Assembly (NCBI RefSeq): GCF_017948485.1
Contig: NZ_JAFFSX010000009.1
Location: 248,001-312,000 of the forward strand
DNA: 64,000 bases
Direction of reading: 5' to 3'
Origin: Streptomyces sp. GESEQ-35
Lineage (GTDB): Bacteria > Actinomycetota > Actinomycetes > Streptomycetales > Streptomycetaceae
Each line of letters opens with the position of its first letter. Position 1 is the first letter of the stretch. A program made the translations under genes and the position numbers. Below are positions 37,227-45,466 of the stretch, piece by piece. The notes under the pieces are model-generated. The model ran no database searches. It was not told the DNA's origin and saw nothing but the letters and a program-made list of their open reading frames with translations.

Positions 37227-38495
37227 GTGGCGACGGTCGAGGCGGGGGACGAGTGCGCTCCGGTGTGGCGTGGAGGGTTCGGGCGGCTGTGGAGCGCCGC
37301 CGTGCTCTCCAGCTTCGGTGACGCATTGCGTACGGCCGCGCTGCCGCTGCTCGCCGCGACGCTGACCGACCGGCCGCTGCTCATCGCCGCGGTGACGGCC
37401 TGTGGCTATCTGCCCTGGATCGTCTTCGGGCTGCTGGGCGGCGCCGTGGCCGACCGCGTGGACCAGCGGCGCGCGATGTGGATGGTCGATGCGGTACGAG
37501 GCCTGCTGGTCGCGTGTTTCGCGGCGGCCGTGGCTCTCGGACACGCCTCGATCGCCCTGCTGATCGCGCTGGCCTTCGCCCTGACCACCCTCCAGACACT
37601 CTTCGACAACGCGTCGACGGCCCTGCTGCCCGCCCTGGTGGACCGCGCGGCGCTCGGCGGCGCGAATGCGCGCCTGCTGACCGGCCAGCGCGTCGCGGGC
37701 GGTCTGCTGGGCGCGCCGGTCGTGCCCCTGCTGATCGCGGCCGGAGCGGCGGTGCCCTTCGCGGCCGACGCGGTCACGTTCCTGTTGGCGGCCGCGCTGG
37801 TCGCCTCCCTGCGGACCCCGCCGCCCGAGCGGAAGCCCGGACCGGCGGGCAGCACCCTGCGCCGGGAGATCGCGGAAGGGCTGCGCACCCTGTGGCGGGA
37901 CCGGGCCCTGCGCGGCCTGTGCGCCGCCACCGCCCTGTGCAACATCGGCATGGGCGCCCTCATCGCCATGCTGGTGCTCCTGGTGACGGGCTGGCTGGAC
38001 GCGGGCACCACGGGCTACGCGATGGCCATGACGGCATTCACCGTCGGCAGCCTGACCGGCGGGGTGGCCGGCGGCCCGATCGTCGCCCGGGTGGGCCGGG
38101 TCCGGGGGGTGCTGCTCGCCGGGGTCGTGCAGACCGGTGCGCTCGTCGTGATGGGCTCGGTGCGCAGCCTGGTCGCACTGGCTGCCGCCATGGCCGTGTT
38201 CGGGTTCATGAACATGGTGTGGAACGTCAACAGCACGACCCTGGTGCAGCAGCGCAGCCCCGCCGAGCTGCTGGGCCGGGTCAGCTCCGCCTTCCGGACG
38301 GTCGGCGCCGCCGGGGCACCGCTGGGCGCCCTGCTGGGCGGAGTGGTCGCCGCTGCCTGGGGACTGAACACCCCCGCCCTGCTTGCGGCCGCCTTCTTCG
38401 TCCTGTCCGTCACCGCGCTGATACCCGCGCTCAAGGTGAACGTACTTGTTGTTGCACCGCACGACGACGTCACGGCAGGTCACGTCCCGCGCTGA
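37227..38495 (+). CDS. MFS exporter (EntS/TetV-like)
   Basis: The 422-residue protein has 12 hydrophobic segments. N-terminal WSAAVLSSFGDALRTAALPLLAATLT and the loop 2-3 pattern LGGAVADRVDQRRAMWMVDAVRG are typical of the MFS_3 efflux group, which includes enterobactin exporter EntS and macrolide pumps. FNMVWNVNSTTLVQQ-like sequence (NMVWNVNSTTLVQQRSP) is the usual helix 10-11 motif. Substrate unknown; efflux of a small molecule by proton antiport is inferred. GTG start with GGGGGAGAC upstream. It is followed at 77 bases by pgi on the same strand. Confidence 0.85.
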   Translation: MATVEAGDECAPVWRGGFGRLWSAAVLSSFGDALRTAALPLLAATLTDRPLLIAAVTACGYLPWIVFGLLGGAVADRVDQRRAMWMVDAVRGLLVACFAAAVALGHASIALLIALAFALTTLQTLFDNASTALLPALVDRAALGGANARLLTGQRVAGGLLGAPVVPLLIAAGAAVPFAADAVTFLLAAALVASLRTPPPERKPGPAGSTLRREIAEGLRTLWRDRALRGLCAATALCNIGMGALIAMLVLLVTGWLDAGTTGYAMAMTAFTVGSLTGGVAGGPIVARVGRVRGVLLAGVVQTGALVVMGSVRSLVALAAAMAVFGFMNMVWNVNSTTLVQQRSPAELLGRVSSAFRTVGAAGAPLGALLGGVVAAAWGLNTPALLAAAFFVLSVTALIPALKVNVLVVAPHDDVTAGHVPR

Positions 38496-38571
38496 TCAAT
38501 TAGGTTGGGACCGGCAGCGGGGCAAGGTACGCACGCAGCACGAGCAGGCAGGAAGAAGGCTGAAGTCCGAC

Positions 38572-40227
38572 ATGAACGCAGACGGCCGTACCCGGCTCAA
38601 CCAGACGCCCGAGTGGACCGCGCTGGCCAAGCATCGCGAGGAACTCGGCGTCGCGCAGCTGCGCGAGCTGTTCGCCGCCGACCCCGGCCGCGGCTCCGGC
38701 TACACGCTCCAGGTCGGCGACCTCTACGTCGACTACTCCAAGCACCTCGTCACCGACGAGACGCTGCGGCTGCTGCGCGAGCTGGCCGCCGCCACCGATG
38801 TGTTCGGCCTCAGGGACGCCATGTTCCGCGGCGAGAAGATCAACACCACCGAGGACCGCGCGGTACTGCACACCGCGCTGCGCGCGCCGCGGGACGCGGT
38901 GGTCGAGGTCGACGGGGAGAACGTCGTGCCCGGTGTGCACGCCGTCCTCGACAAGATGGCCGGCTTCGCCGAGCGCGTCCGTTCCGGCGCCTGGACCGGC
39001 CACACCGGCAAGCGCATCAAGAACGTGGTCAATATCGGCATCGGCGGCTCCGACCTCGGCCCGGCGATGGCGTACGAGGTGCTGCGCAGCTTCACCGACC
39101 GCGACCTGACGGTCCGCTTCGTGTCGAACGTGGACGGGGCCGACCTGCACGAGGCCGTCCGTGACCTGGACGCGGCTCAGACGCTGTTCATCGTCGCCTC
39201 CAAGACGTTCACCACGATCGAGACGATCACCAACGCGACTTCGGCACGCAACTGGCTGCTGGGCGAGCTGAAGGCCGGTCAGGAGGCTGTCGCCAAGCAC
39301 TTCGTGGCGCTGTCGACGAACTCCGAGAAGGTGTCGGACTTCGGCATCGACACGGCCAACATGTTCGAGTTCTGGGACTGGGTAGGCGGCCGCTACTCGT
39401 TCGACTCGGCGATCGGCCTGTCCCTGATGATCGCCATCGGTCCGGACCGGTTCCGGGAGATGCTCGACGGGTTCCGGATCGTCGACGAGCACTTCAAGAG
39501 CACACCCGCCGAGGCCAACGTGCCGCTGCTGCTCGGCCTGTTGGGCATCTGGTACGGCAACTTCCATGACGCCCAGTCGCACGCGGTGCTGCCCTACAGC
39601 CACTACCTCTCCAAGTTCACCGCCTACTTGCAGCAGCTGGACATGGAGTCCAACGGCAAGTACGTCGGGCGGGACGGCATCCCGGTGGAGTGGCAGACGG
39701 GGCCCGTCGTCTGGGGCACGCCCGGCACCAACGGGCAGCACGCGTACTACCAGCTGATCCACCAGGGCACGAAGTTGATCCCGGCCGACTTCATCGGCTT
39801 CGCCGAGCCGGTCGCCGAGCTGAGCGACGAACTGGGAGCACAGCACGACCTGTTGATGGCGAACTTCTTCGCCCAGACGCAGGCGCTGGCCTTCGGCAAG
39901 ACGCCGGACGATGTGCGCGCGGAGGGTGTGCCCGAGGAGCTGGTGGCGCACAAGACGTTCCTGGGCAACCACCCCACGACCACGATCCTCGCGCGTGAGC
40001 TGACCCCGTCGGTCCTCGGCCAGCTGATCGCCCTCTATGAGCACAAGGTGTTCGTGCAGGGTGCCGTCTGGAACATCGACTCCTTCGACCAGTGGGGCGT
40101 CGAGCTGGGCAAGGTCCTCGCCAAGCGCGTCGAGCCCGCGCTGACCGAGGGCGCGGAGGTGCCCGGCCTTGACGCGTCCAGCAAGGCCCTGGTCGCCAAG
40201 TACCGGGAGTTGCGCGGCAGGCAGTGA
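38572..40227 (+). CDS. pgi: Glucose-6-phosphate isomerase
   Basis: This enzyme interconverts glucose 6-phosphate and fructose 6-phosphate, linking the glycolytic genes upstream to the pentose phosphate genes downstream. The 551-residue protein shows the substrate loop IGIGGSDLGPAMAYEVL, the signature GGRYSFDSAIGLSLMIA, GNFHDAQSHAVLPYSHYL, and the C-terminal NIDSFDQWGVELGK with the conserved Gln/Lys region. The ATG is preceded by GGAAGAAGG at a rather long 12-base spacing; the 42-codon longer frame lacks family similarity. It converges on the ABC permease gene over a hairpin. Confidence 0.97.
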   Translation: MNADGRTRLNQTPEWTALAKHREELGVAQLRELFAADPGRGSGYTLQVGDLYVDYSKHLVTDETLRLLRELAAATDVFGLRDAMFRGEKINTTEDRAVLHTALRAPRDAVVEVDGENVVPGVHAVLDKMAGFAERVRSGAWTGHTGKRIKNVVNIGIGGSDLGPAMAYEVLRSFTDRDLTVRFVSNVDGADLHEAVRDLDAAQTLFIVASKTFTTIETITNATSARNWLLGELKAGQEAVAKHFVALSTNSEKVSDFGIDTANMFEFWDWVGGRYSFDSAIGLSLMIAIGPDRFREMLDGFRIVDEHFKSTPAEANVPLLLGLLGIWYGNFHDAQSHAVLPYSHYLSKFTAYLQQLDMESNGKYVGRDGIPVEWQTGPVVWGTPGTNGQHAYYQLIHQGTKLIPADFIGFAEPVAELSDELGAQHDLLMANFFAQTQALAFGKTPDDVRAEGVPEELVAHKTFLGNHPTTTILARELTPSVLGQLIALYEHKVFVQGAVWNIDSFDQWGVELGKVLAKRVEPALTEGAEVPGLDASSKALVAKYRELRGRQ

Positions 40228-40234
40228 CCGTGCT

Positions 40235-40270
40235 GCGGGAAGCGTGCGGTCCGGGCCGTCCGCTTCCCGC
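40235..40270. terminator. Bidirectional terminator between pgi and the ABC permease gene
   Basis: GCGGGAAGCG (40235-40244) and CGCTTCCCGC (40261-40270) form a perfect 10-bp stem; GCGG/CCGT bases in the loop can extend it. Confidence 0.75.
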
Positions 40271-40276
40271 GGGGCT

Positions 40277-42559
40277 CTATGCCACCGCGCTCAGCGTGTC
40301 GGCGAGTCGGCGGCCGGCCGCGCGGGTCGCGGGCAGGGCGGCGAGGGCGGCGGCGCCGAGTACGGCGGCTGCGCCGAACAGCAGCAGGAGTACGGGCGAG
40401 GGACCCTGAGCTATCCCGGCGCCGATGCCGCTGGACCTGCCCTGGGTGTCGATGAGCCAGTGCGCGAGGGGCAGCCCCAGCGCCGTGCCGAGCAGGACCG
40501 CGGCCAGGGCGGTGCAGGCAGTGGCGGTGACGGTGATGGCGGTGATCTGTCGCGGGGTCAGGCCGACGGCCTTGAGCGCCAGCAGGTCCCGCTCGCCCTC
40601 GCGGACGCTGCCGCCGATCACGGTCAGCAGCTCGACGATCCCGATGAGGGCGAGGACGGCGATCAGCCCGAGCACGACTCCGCGCAGCGGTGACAGCCCG
40701 TCCGCCGGGTTCGGCACGGCGTGCACGTCCAGGTGCCCTCGGGCCGCCCTGTCCAGGTCGTCCGCCACCTCGTGGGCGGCGGCGCCCGGCTGGAGGCGCA
40801 GCTGGTAGAGCGTGGGGCGCAGTCGGGGGTCGTTCTCGCGGAGGGTGTCGAGCGAGGTGGAGATGACCCGTCCGGCGTTCTCCGGCTCGATGCTGCGGCC
40901 CACGATGTGCAGGATCTGCGGCTGGTCGCCCACGGTCATGCGCACCCAGTCGCCGACGTGCACGTCCAGCAGATCGAGCAGCCCCTGTCCGGCCACCGCC
41001 TCGTCCCGGCCGTGCGCCGGGCGGCCCTCGGCCAGGGCGTAAGGGTACGGGTCCTGGCGGGTGCCGAGACCGCGCAGGGCGATGGTGGCCGTCTGGCCCG
41101 GTACCAGGGCCGCTACCTCGACGCCCGCGTGCGCTGCGGCGATCCGCGGGTCGCGGTCGAGCAGGGCCCGGACGTCGCGGTCACCGACCTCGCTGTCGGG
41201 GCGGACGGTGAGCGCGGCGGCGAGGCCGACCTGGTCGGGCCTGCTGTGGAAGCGGTCGATGGTGGTCCACGCGCTCATCGCCACCACGATCAGCAGCAGG
41301 GGCAGCGCGAGCCGGGCGACGGTGGCCGGCGTCCGCGGCCGGCGGGGGAACGCCTTGTGCCAGCCCAGGACCAGGGCCGGCGGCAGCCGCAGCCCGAGTG
41401 CCCCGCGCGCCAGGCCGGACAGTCGGCCGGTCGCCGGCGCGGCGGTCCTCGGCACCGGCACCGGGGACACCCGGCCCGCGCGCCAGGCCGCGAGCCCGGT
41501 CGTCGCGGCGATGAACAGCACGGCACCCACGGGTATCGCCAGCAGAGCCGCGGTGTGCCCCGGCAGTCCCTGCCACATGCCGACCGCGTCCCCGAGGCGG
41601 CCCGGTATCCGGCGCCCCAGAGCCTGGGTGAGTGCTGCCGCGGCCACCGCGCCGAACAGGGCGTAGGCGACGTGCTGGAGCAGGAAGACGCGGACGACCT
41701 GACCAGGCGTGAAGCCGATCGCCTTCAGTACCGAGATGTCGCGCAGATGGCCCCGGATGCGGGTGCCGATCGCCCCGTGCACGGCCAGCCCGGCGGCGAG
41801 CAGCGCGCCGAGCCCGAACAGACCGAGCACCTGGCCGAGGAGCCGGGTGTCGCCCTGTGCCTCGGACCGGGCCTGCTGCCAGGTGGAGACCTCGCTGACC
41901 GCGCCGGCGCCGAGGACGGTGACGGCGCGCTGGACGGCGTAGTCCGTGTCGTCGGGATCCGTCAGGCGCAGGCCGGTCACCTCGCTGTCCGGGGCGCGTA
42001 CGGCGGAGGGCAGCGCCCATACGAGTCCCGGGCGCTCGCCGGGGCGGTAGCGCGGCTCGGCGCTGTCGGCGATCCCGGCGACGGTCAGGGTGCGCGCGGT
42101 GCCGGGCAGGGCGAGGACGTCTCCGGGCTCGGCGAGCAGGGCGCGGGCCAGATGGCTCTCCAGCACCACGCCGTCGGGGTGTGTGCCGTCCAGCCAGCGG
42201 CCCGAGGTGAGGAGCGGGCGCCCGATGGCGGGCCGGGCGGTGGTGCCGCGCAGTTCGACCGAGGCGCGGACGCCGCGGGAGGCCACGGTGGCCGACTCGG
42301 TGGGGTAGGGGCCGGCGATGGATTCGACGCCGTCCAGAGCGGCGAGTGTGCGCGCGTCGGCGGAGGGGGCGGTGTGGATCCACACGTGCGCGTCCCGTGA
42401 CTGTGTGAAGACACGCTGCCAGGGGTTGGTGGCGTAGCCGAAGAGTGCCGTCGCCAGGAGCAGGGAGACGACGACTCCGGCGGTGGCGAGCACGATGAAC
42501 AGCGCTTCGCCACGGTGTGTGCGCAGATCGGAGTGCACCCAGCGCAGGGTTGCTCGCAT
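40277..42559 (-). CDS. FtsX-type ABC transporter permease
   Basis: The 760-residue membrane protein begins LRWVHSDLRTHRGEALFIVLATAGVVVSLLLATALFGY and contains two FtsX/MacB-like permease units, each with a large extracytoplasmic loop. The helix trio GLFGLGALLAAGLAVHGAIGTRIRGHLRDISVLKAIGFTPGQV and its C-terminal twin LIGIVELLTVIGGSVREGERDLLALKAVGLTPRQI are diagnostic. Members export peptides, lipids or drugs, or transmit force across the membrane. The ATPase partner is the next gene upstream on this strand. Substrate unknown; PadR control hints at a response to antibiotics or membrane-active compounds. Confidence 0.92.
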   Translation of the reverse strand: MRATLRWVHSDLRTHRGEALFIVLATAGVVVSLLLATALFGYATNPWQRVFTQSRDAHVWIHTAPSADARTLAALDGVESIAGPYPTESATVASRGVRASVELRGTTARPAIGRPLLTSGRWLDGTHPDGVVLESHLARALLAEPGDVLALPGTARTLTVAGIADSAEPRYRPGERPGLVWALPSAVRAPDSEVTGLRLTDPDDTDYAVQRAVTVLGAGAVSEVSTWQQARSEAQGDTRLLGQVLGLFGLGALLAAGLAVHGAIGTRIRGHLRDISVLKAIGFTPGQVVRVFLLQHVAYALFGAVAAAALTQALGRRIPGRLGDAVGMWQGLPGHTAALLAIPVGAVLFIAATTGLAAWRAGRVSPVPVPRTAAPATGRLSGLARGALGLRLPPALVLGWHKAFPRRPRTPATVARLALPLLLIVVAMSAWTTIDRFHSRPDQVGLAAALTVRPDSEVGDRDVRALLDRDPRIAAAHAGVEVAALVPGQTATIALRGLGTRQDPYPYALAEGRPAHGRDEAVAGQGLLDLLDVHVGDWVRMTVGDQPQILHIVGRSIEPENAGRVISTSLDTLRENDPRLRPTLYQLRLQPGAAAHEVADDLDRAARGHLDVHAVPNPADGLSPLRGVVLGLIAVLALIGIVELLTVIGGSVREGERDLLALKAVGLTPRQITAITVTATACTALAAVLLGTALGLPLAHWLIDTQGRSSGIGAGIAQGPSPVLLLLFGAAAVLGAAALAALPATRAAGRRLADTLSAVA

Positions 42560-42639
42560 GGGCTTCAGTCTCCCGGCCCGGATCGTCCCGGCTCGCGCGC
42601 GTCCGGGCGGCCGGGCGCCAGTTCGTCGTCCACCGCGGA

Positions 42640-43389
42640 TCAGTCCTTCAGCTCCAGCACCCCGGACGTACCGACCCGGCGTGACGGTGTGCCGGTCAGT
42701 TCGGCGTCGTCCGCGATGCGTCCGTCGAAGAAGCTGATGACCCGGTCCGCGGCGCTCGCCAGCCGGGCGTCATGGGTGACCAGCACGATGGTCTGGCCGC
42801 GCTGGTGGAAGCGGGAGAGCAGCCGCGTCACCTCGCGGGTGCCCCGGCTGTCCAGGCTGCCGGCCGGCTCGTCGGCCAGCAGCAGCGGCGGGTGGTTGAC
42901 CAGGGCACGGGCCAGCGCGACCCGCTGCTGCTCGCCGCCCGACAGCTCGCCCGGCATGCTGCGCTCCTTGCCGGTCAGCCCCAGTTCGGCAAGCAGCGCC
43001 TCCCGCTCGGCCCGCGCACGCTTCGGCGGCACCCCGGCGAGGAGAGCGGGCAGCTCGACGTTGTCCGCGACGGAGAGGTTGGAGACCAGGTTGAAGAACT
43101 GGAAGACGATCCCGATGCTCCGGCGCCGCTCCACCGCCCAGCGCGCCTCGCTGTAGGAGTCCGTCGACTCGCCGTCCAGCCAGATGCTGCCGCCGTCCGG
43201 TCGTTGCAGTCCTCCGAGCAGGTGCAGCAGCGTCGACTTGCCGGCGCCGGACGGGCCGGTGACGGCCACGAACTCGCCCCGCGTCACGCACAGATCGACC
43301 CCGCGCACGGCATGCGCCGGGGCACCCTCGCCGCGGTGCGTCTTGACCAGGCCCTCGGCGCGCAGCAGAGGAGAGGGGCTCTCGCTCAC
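42640..43389 (-). CDS. ABC transporter ATP-binding protein (MacB/LolD type)
   Basis: This 249-residue ATPase has Walker A GPSGAGKSTLLHLLGG near residue 41, Q-loop FQFFNLVSNLSVADNVELP, signature LSGGEQQRVALARAL, Walker B LLLADEPAGSLDS and switch VTHDARLASAADRV. It should drive the FtsX-type permease whose gene begins 80 bases downstream. The GTG start overlaps the stop of the PadR-type gene by 4 bases, so regulator, ATPase and permease probably form one operon. Confidence 0.95.
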   Translation of the reverse strand: MSESPSPLLRAEGLVKTHRGEGAPAHAVRGVDLCVTRGEFVAVTGPSGAGKSTLLHLLGGLQRPDGGSIWLDGESTDSYSEARWAVERRRSIGIVFQFFNLVSNLSVADNVELPALLAGVPPKRARAEREALLAELGLTGKERSMPGELSGGEQQRVALARALVNHPPLLLADEPAGSLDSRGTREVTRLLSRFHQRGQTIVLVTHDARLASAADRVISFFDGRIADDAELTGTPSRRVGTSGVLELKD

Positions 43390-43901
43390 TCCGACTCCTC
43401 CAGTTCCTCCTGGCAGCGTTCCAACCAGTCGAGGTCGGCCTGTAGATGCAGCATCGCGCCCTCGATCAGCAGATGGGCGACACGGTTGTCCCGGTCCTCG
43501 GCGGCGGCCAGCTTCGACAGGCTGCGCATGGTGTTCAGGTACTGGCGCCGCTGCTTGTTGATCAGCACGATCTGGTCGGCCAGACCGGTCTGCGGGGCGA
43601 GGGCGAGCTTCATGAAGAACTCGTCCCGCACCCGCGGCTCGTCCGCCGTCTCCTCGTACCAGGCGTGCAGCGCCTCACGCCCGGCGTCGGTGAGGTGGTA
43701 GATCTTCTTGTTGGGCCGGTTGGACTGCTCGACCTCTTCGCCCTCGATCAGTCCCGACTTCTCGAGGCGGCCGAGGGTCACGTAGATCTGGCCGATGTTG
43801 GGCTGAGGGTACGCGGAGCCCAGCAGTTGCTCAAGGTCCTGCTTGAGCTCGTAGCCATGCGCCGGTCCGCGCGCGAGGAGTGCCAGGAGCGGCAGGCGCA
43901 C
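43386..43901 (-). CDS. PadR family transcriptional regulator
   Basis: The 171-residue protein has the PadR winged helix (LPLLALLARGPAHGYELKQDLEQLLG ... NIGQIYVTLGRLEKSGLIEGEEV, PNKKIYHLTDAGREALHAWYEE) and a longer C-terminal dimerisation helix region (VAHLLIEGAMLHLQADLDWLERCQEELEE) as in subfamily s1. PadR proteins repress efflux genes until a ligand binds. GTG start after GGGGAGGAG. Its upstream region has a TAGGGT -10 candidate and two palindromes, so autoregulation together with the ABC exporter genes is likely. Confidence 0.93.
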   Translation of the reverse strand: MRLPLLALLARGPAHGYELKQDLEQLLGSAYPQPNIGQIYVTLGRLEKSGLIEGEEVEQSNRPNKKIYHLTDAGREALHAWYEETADEPRVRDEFFMKLALAPQTGLADQIVLINKQRRQYLNTMRSLSKLAAAEDRDNRVAHLLIEGAMLHLQADLDWLERCQEELEESE

Positions 43902-43924
43902 TCGTCCTCTCCTCCCCGCGTCCT

Positions 43925-43969
43925 TGTAATGTGCTACAGACCCTAGTATCGCCCATACCTAACAGGTAT
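43925..43969. promoter_or_regulatory. Operator-like palindromes in the padR / solute-binding-protein intergenic region
   Basis: Two inverted repeats lie between the divergent genes. TGTA-ATGTGC-TACA spans 43925-43938, and a 15-bp palindrome with arms ATACCT/AGGTAT and spacer AAC spans 43955-43969. The minus-strand -10 TAGGGT for padR lies between them. The inner 13 bases of the second palindrome recur in inverted form after the next gene. Confidence 0.6.
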
Positions 43970-44025
43970 ACATGGCCTCTGACTCCGGGCGAAGGTGCTC
44001 GGCGCCGGTGCACAGGGAGGAACCT

Positions 44026-45297
44026 ATGCGGTGGATACATGCCGCCGGTAGGGGCCTTCTCGTCCTCGCCGTGATCTTGACCGGTTACGTGGCCTCCGGC
44101 GCACGGGCCGACGAGCCGGCCGCGGGCGGCCGGGGGCCCTTGACCCTCGCCACCGCCGGAGACCTCACCGGCTACCTCGGCCCCCTGCTGGCGGGATGGA
44201 ACCGTACCCATCCCGACGAGAAGGTGACGCTCGTCGAGCTCCCCGACTCGGCCGACGAGACCCGCGCGCAGATGATCACCGACCTGCGCGGCGGCGACCG
44301 CGGCCGCTTCGACGTCCTCAACATCGACGTCGCCTGGACCTCCGAGTTCGCGGCGGCCGGCTGGATCCGCCCGCTGTCACGCGACCGCTTCCCGCTCGGT
44401 TCGTTCCTGCCCCCGGTCGTCGACACGGCGACGTACGACGGGCGGCTGTACGCCGTTCCCTACGTCACCAACGCCGCCCTGCTGCTCTACCGCAAGGACG
44501 TCCTCGCGAGGGAGGGCCTGCCGCCGCCGCGCACCTGGGCCGAGCTGGAGCGGGCCGCGCGGACAGTCGCCCCGAAGTACGGCCTCGACGGCTATGCCGG
44601 CCAGTTCCTGCCGTACGAGGGGCTCACCGTCAACGCGGCCGAGGCCGTGTACTCGGCCGGCGGCACGATTCTGGGCGACGAGGGGGAGCGCGTCACCGTG
44701 AACTCGGAGGCGGCCCGCGACGGTATCGGGTTCCTGGCCCGCGGGGTGCGCGAGGGCTGGATCCCGCGTCGGGCGCTGGCCTACAAGGAGGAGGAGTCCA
44801 AGCAGGCCTTCCTCGACGGCAGCCTGTTGTTCCTGCGTAACTGGCCGTACGCCTACGCCGCCGCCTCGGCCGAGGGGTCCCCGCTGGCCGGGAAGGTCGG
44901 GGTCGTGCCGCTGCCCGGTCCCGACGGGCCGGGCGCGAGCGTGCTCGGCGGCTCCAATCTGGCCGTGAACACCCATGCGCGGCACCCTGACACGGCCGCA
45001 CGCCTGCTCGCGTACCTCACCAGCGAACCCGTCCAGCGCCAGGTCCTCACCCGGGGCACGCTGCCACCGGTGCGCGCCGCGCTCTATGACGATCCCGCGC
45101 TCATCCGGCGCTTTCCATATCTGCCGACCCTGCGCGAGAGCGTGCTCACCGCCGCGCCGCGTCCCAAGAGCCCGCGCTACGACCAGGTCAGCCTGGTGGT
45201 GCAGGCGGCCGTGCAGGACGCGATGACCGGGCGTGAGACGTCCGGGGACGCGGTGCGACGGCTGGCGCGCGAGCTCGCGGCCATCTCCCGACGATAG
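44026..45297 (+). CDS. Extracellular sugar-binding protein lacking a lipobox
   Basis: The 423-residue protein is a family-1 solute-binding protein of trehalose/maltose type: LTLATAGDLTGYLGPLLAGWNRTHPDEKVTLVEL, DVLNIDVAWTSEFAAAGWIRPL, LYAVPYVTNAALLLYRKDVL, FLDGSLLFLRNWPYAY, LGGSNLAVNTHARHP. The signal peptide ends in GARA (near residue 28) with no cysteine, so it looks released rather than lipid-anchored, unlike the binding protein later in this cluster. ATG with GGGAGG upstream. The stop overlaps a 17-bp palindrome. It probably feeds, or competes for, the same sugar system. Confidence 0.88.
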   Translation: MRWIHAAGRGLLVLAVILTGYVASGARADEPAAGGRGPLTLATAGDLTGYLGPLLAGWNRTHPDEKVTLVELPDSADETRAQMITDLRGGDRGRFDVLNIDVAWTSEFAAAGWIRPLSRDRFPLGSFLPPVVDTATYDGRLYAVPYVTNAALLLYRKDVLAREGLPPPRTWAELERAARTVAPKYGLDGYAGQFLPYEGLTVNAAEAVYSAGGTILGDEGERVTVNSEAARDGIGFLARGVREGWIPRRALAYKEEESKQAFLDGSLLFLRNWPYAYAAASAEGSPLAGKVGVVPLPGPDGPGASVLGGSNLAVNTHARHPDTAARLLAYLTSEPVQRQVLTRGTLPPVRAALYDDPALIRRFPYLPTLRESVLTAAPRPKSPRYDQVSLVVQAAVQDAMTGRETSGDAVRRLARELAAISRR

Positions 45298-45313
45298 TTA
45301 CCTGTTAGGTAAC
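45297..45313. promoter_or_regulatory. 17-bp palindrome upstream of the glucosidase operon
   Basis: Arms GTTACCT/AGGTAAC with spacer GTT. The core TACCTGTTAGGTA is the exact reverse complement of the core at 43956-43968. It starts on the last base of the binding-protein stop codon and lies about 80 bases before a TTGACA box (45395-45400). Confidence 0.6.
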
Positions 45314-45394
45314 GCTGACGTATCGGCCTGTCGTTTTGTGTCCAGATAGGTCCCCATTTGCCTGGCCAACTGCTCGGTATGCGCGACGTATTCA

Positions 45395-45425
45395 TTGACA
45401 CCTCTGCGACACGTCTACTTAACAT
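45395..45425 (+). promoter_or_regulatory. Candidate promoter of the sugar operon
   Basis: A consensus -35 TTGACA (45395-45400) is followed after 18-19 bases by TTAACA/TAACAT. Transcription would start near 45431-45433, downstream of ATG 45428, which favours the later TTG start for the glucosidase gene. The -10 is not ideal. Confidence 0.4.
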
Positions 45426-45466
45426 GCATGCATAACCGTCAGCCCTCGCAGAGACAGGTCAATGGG

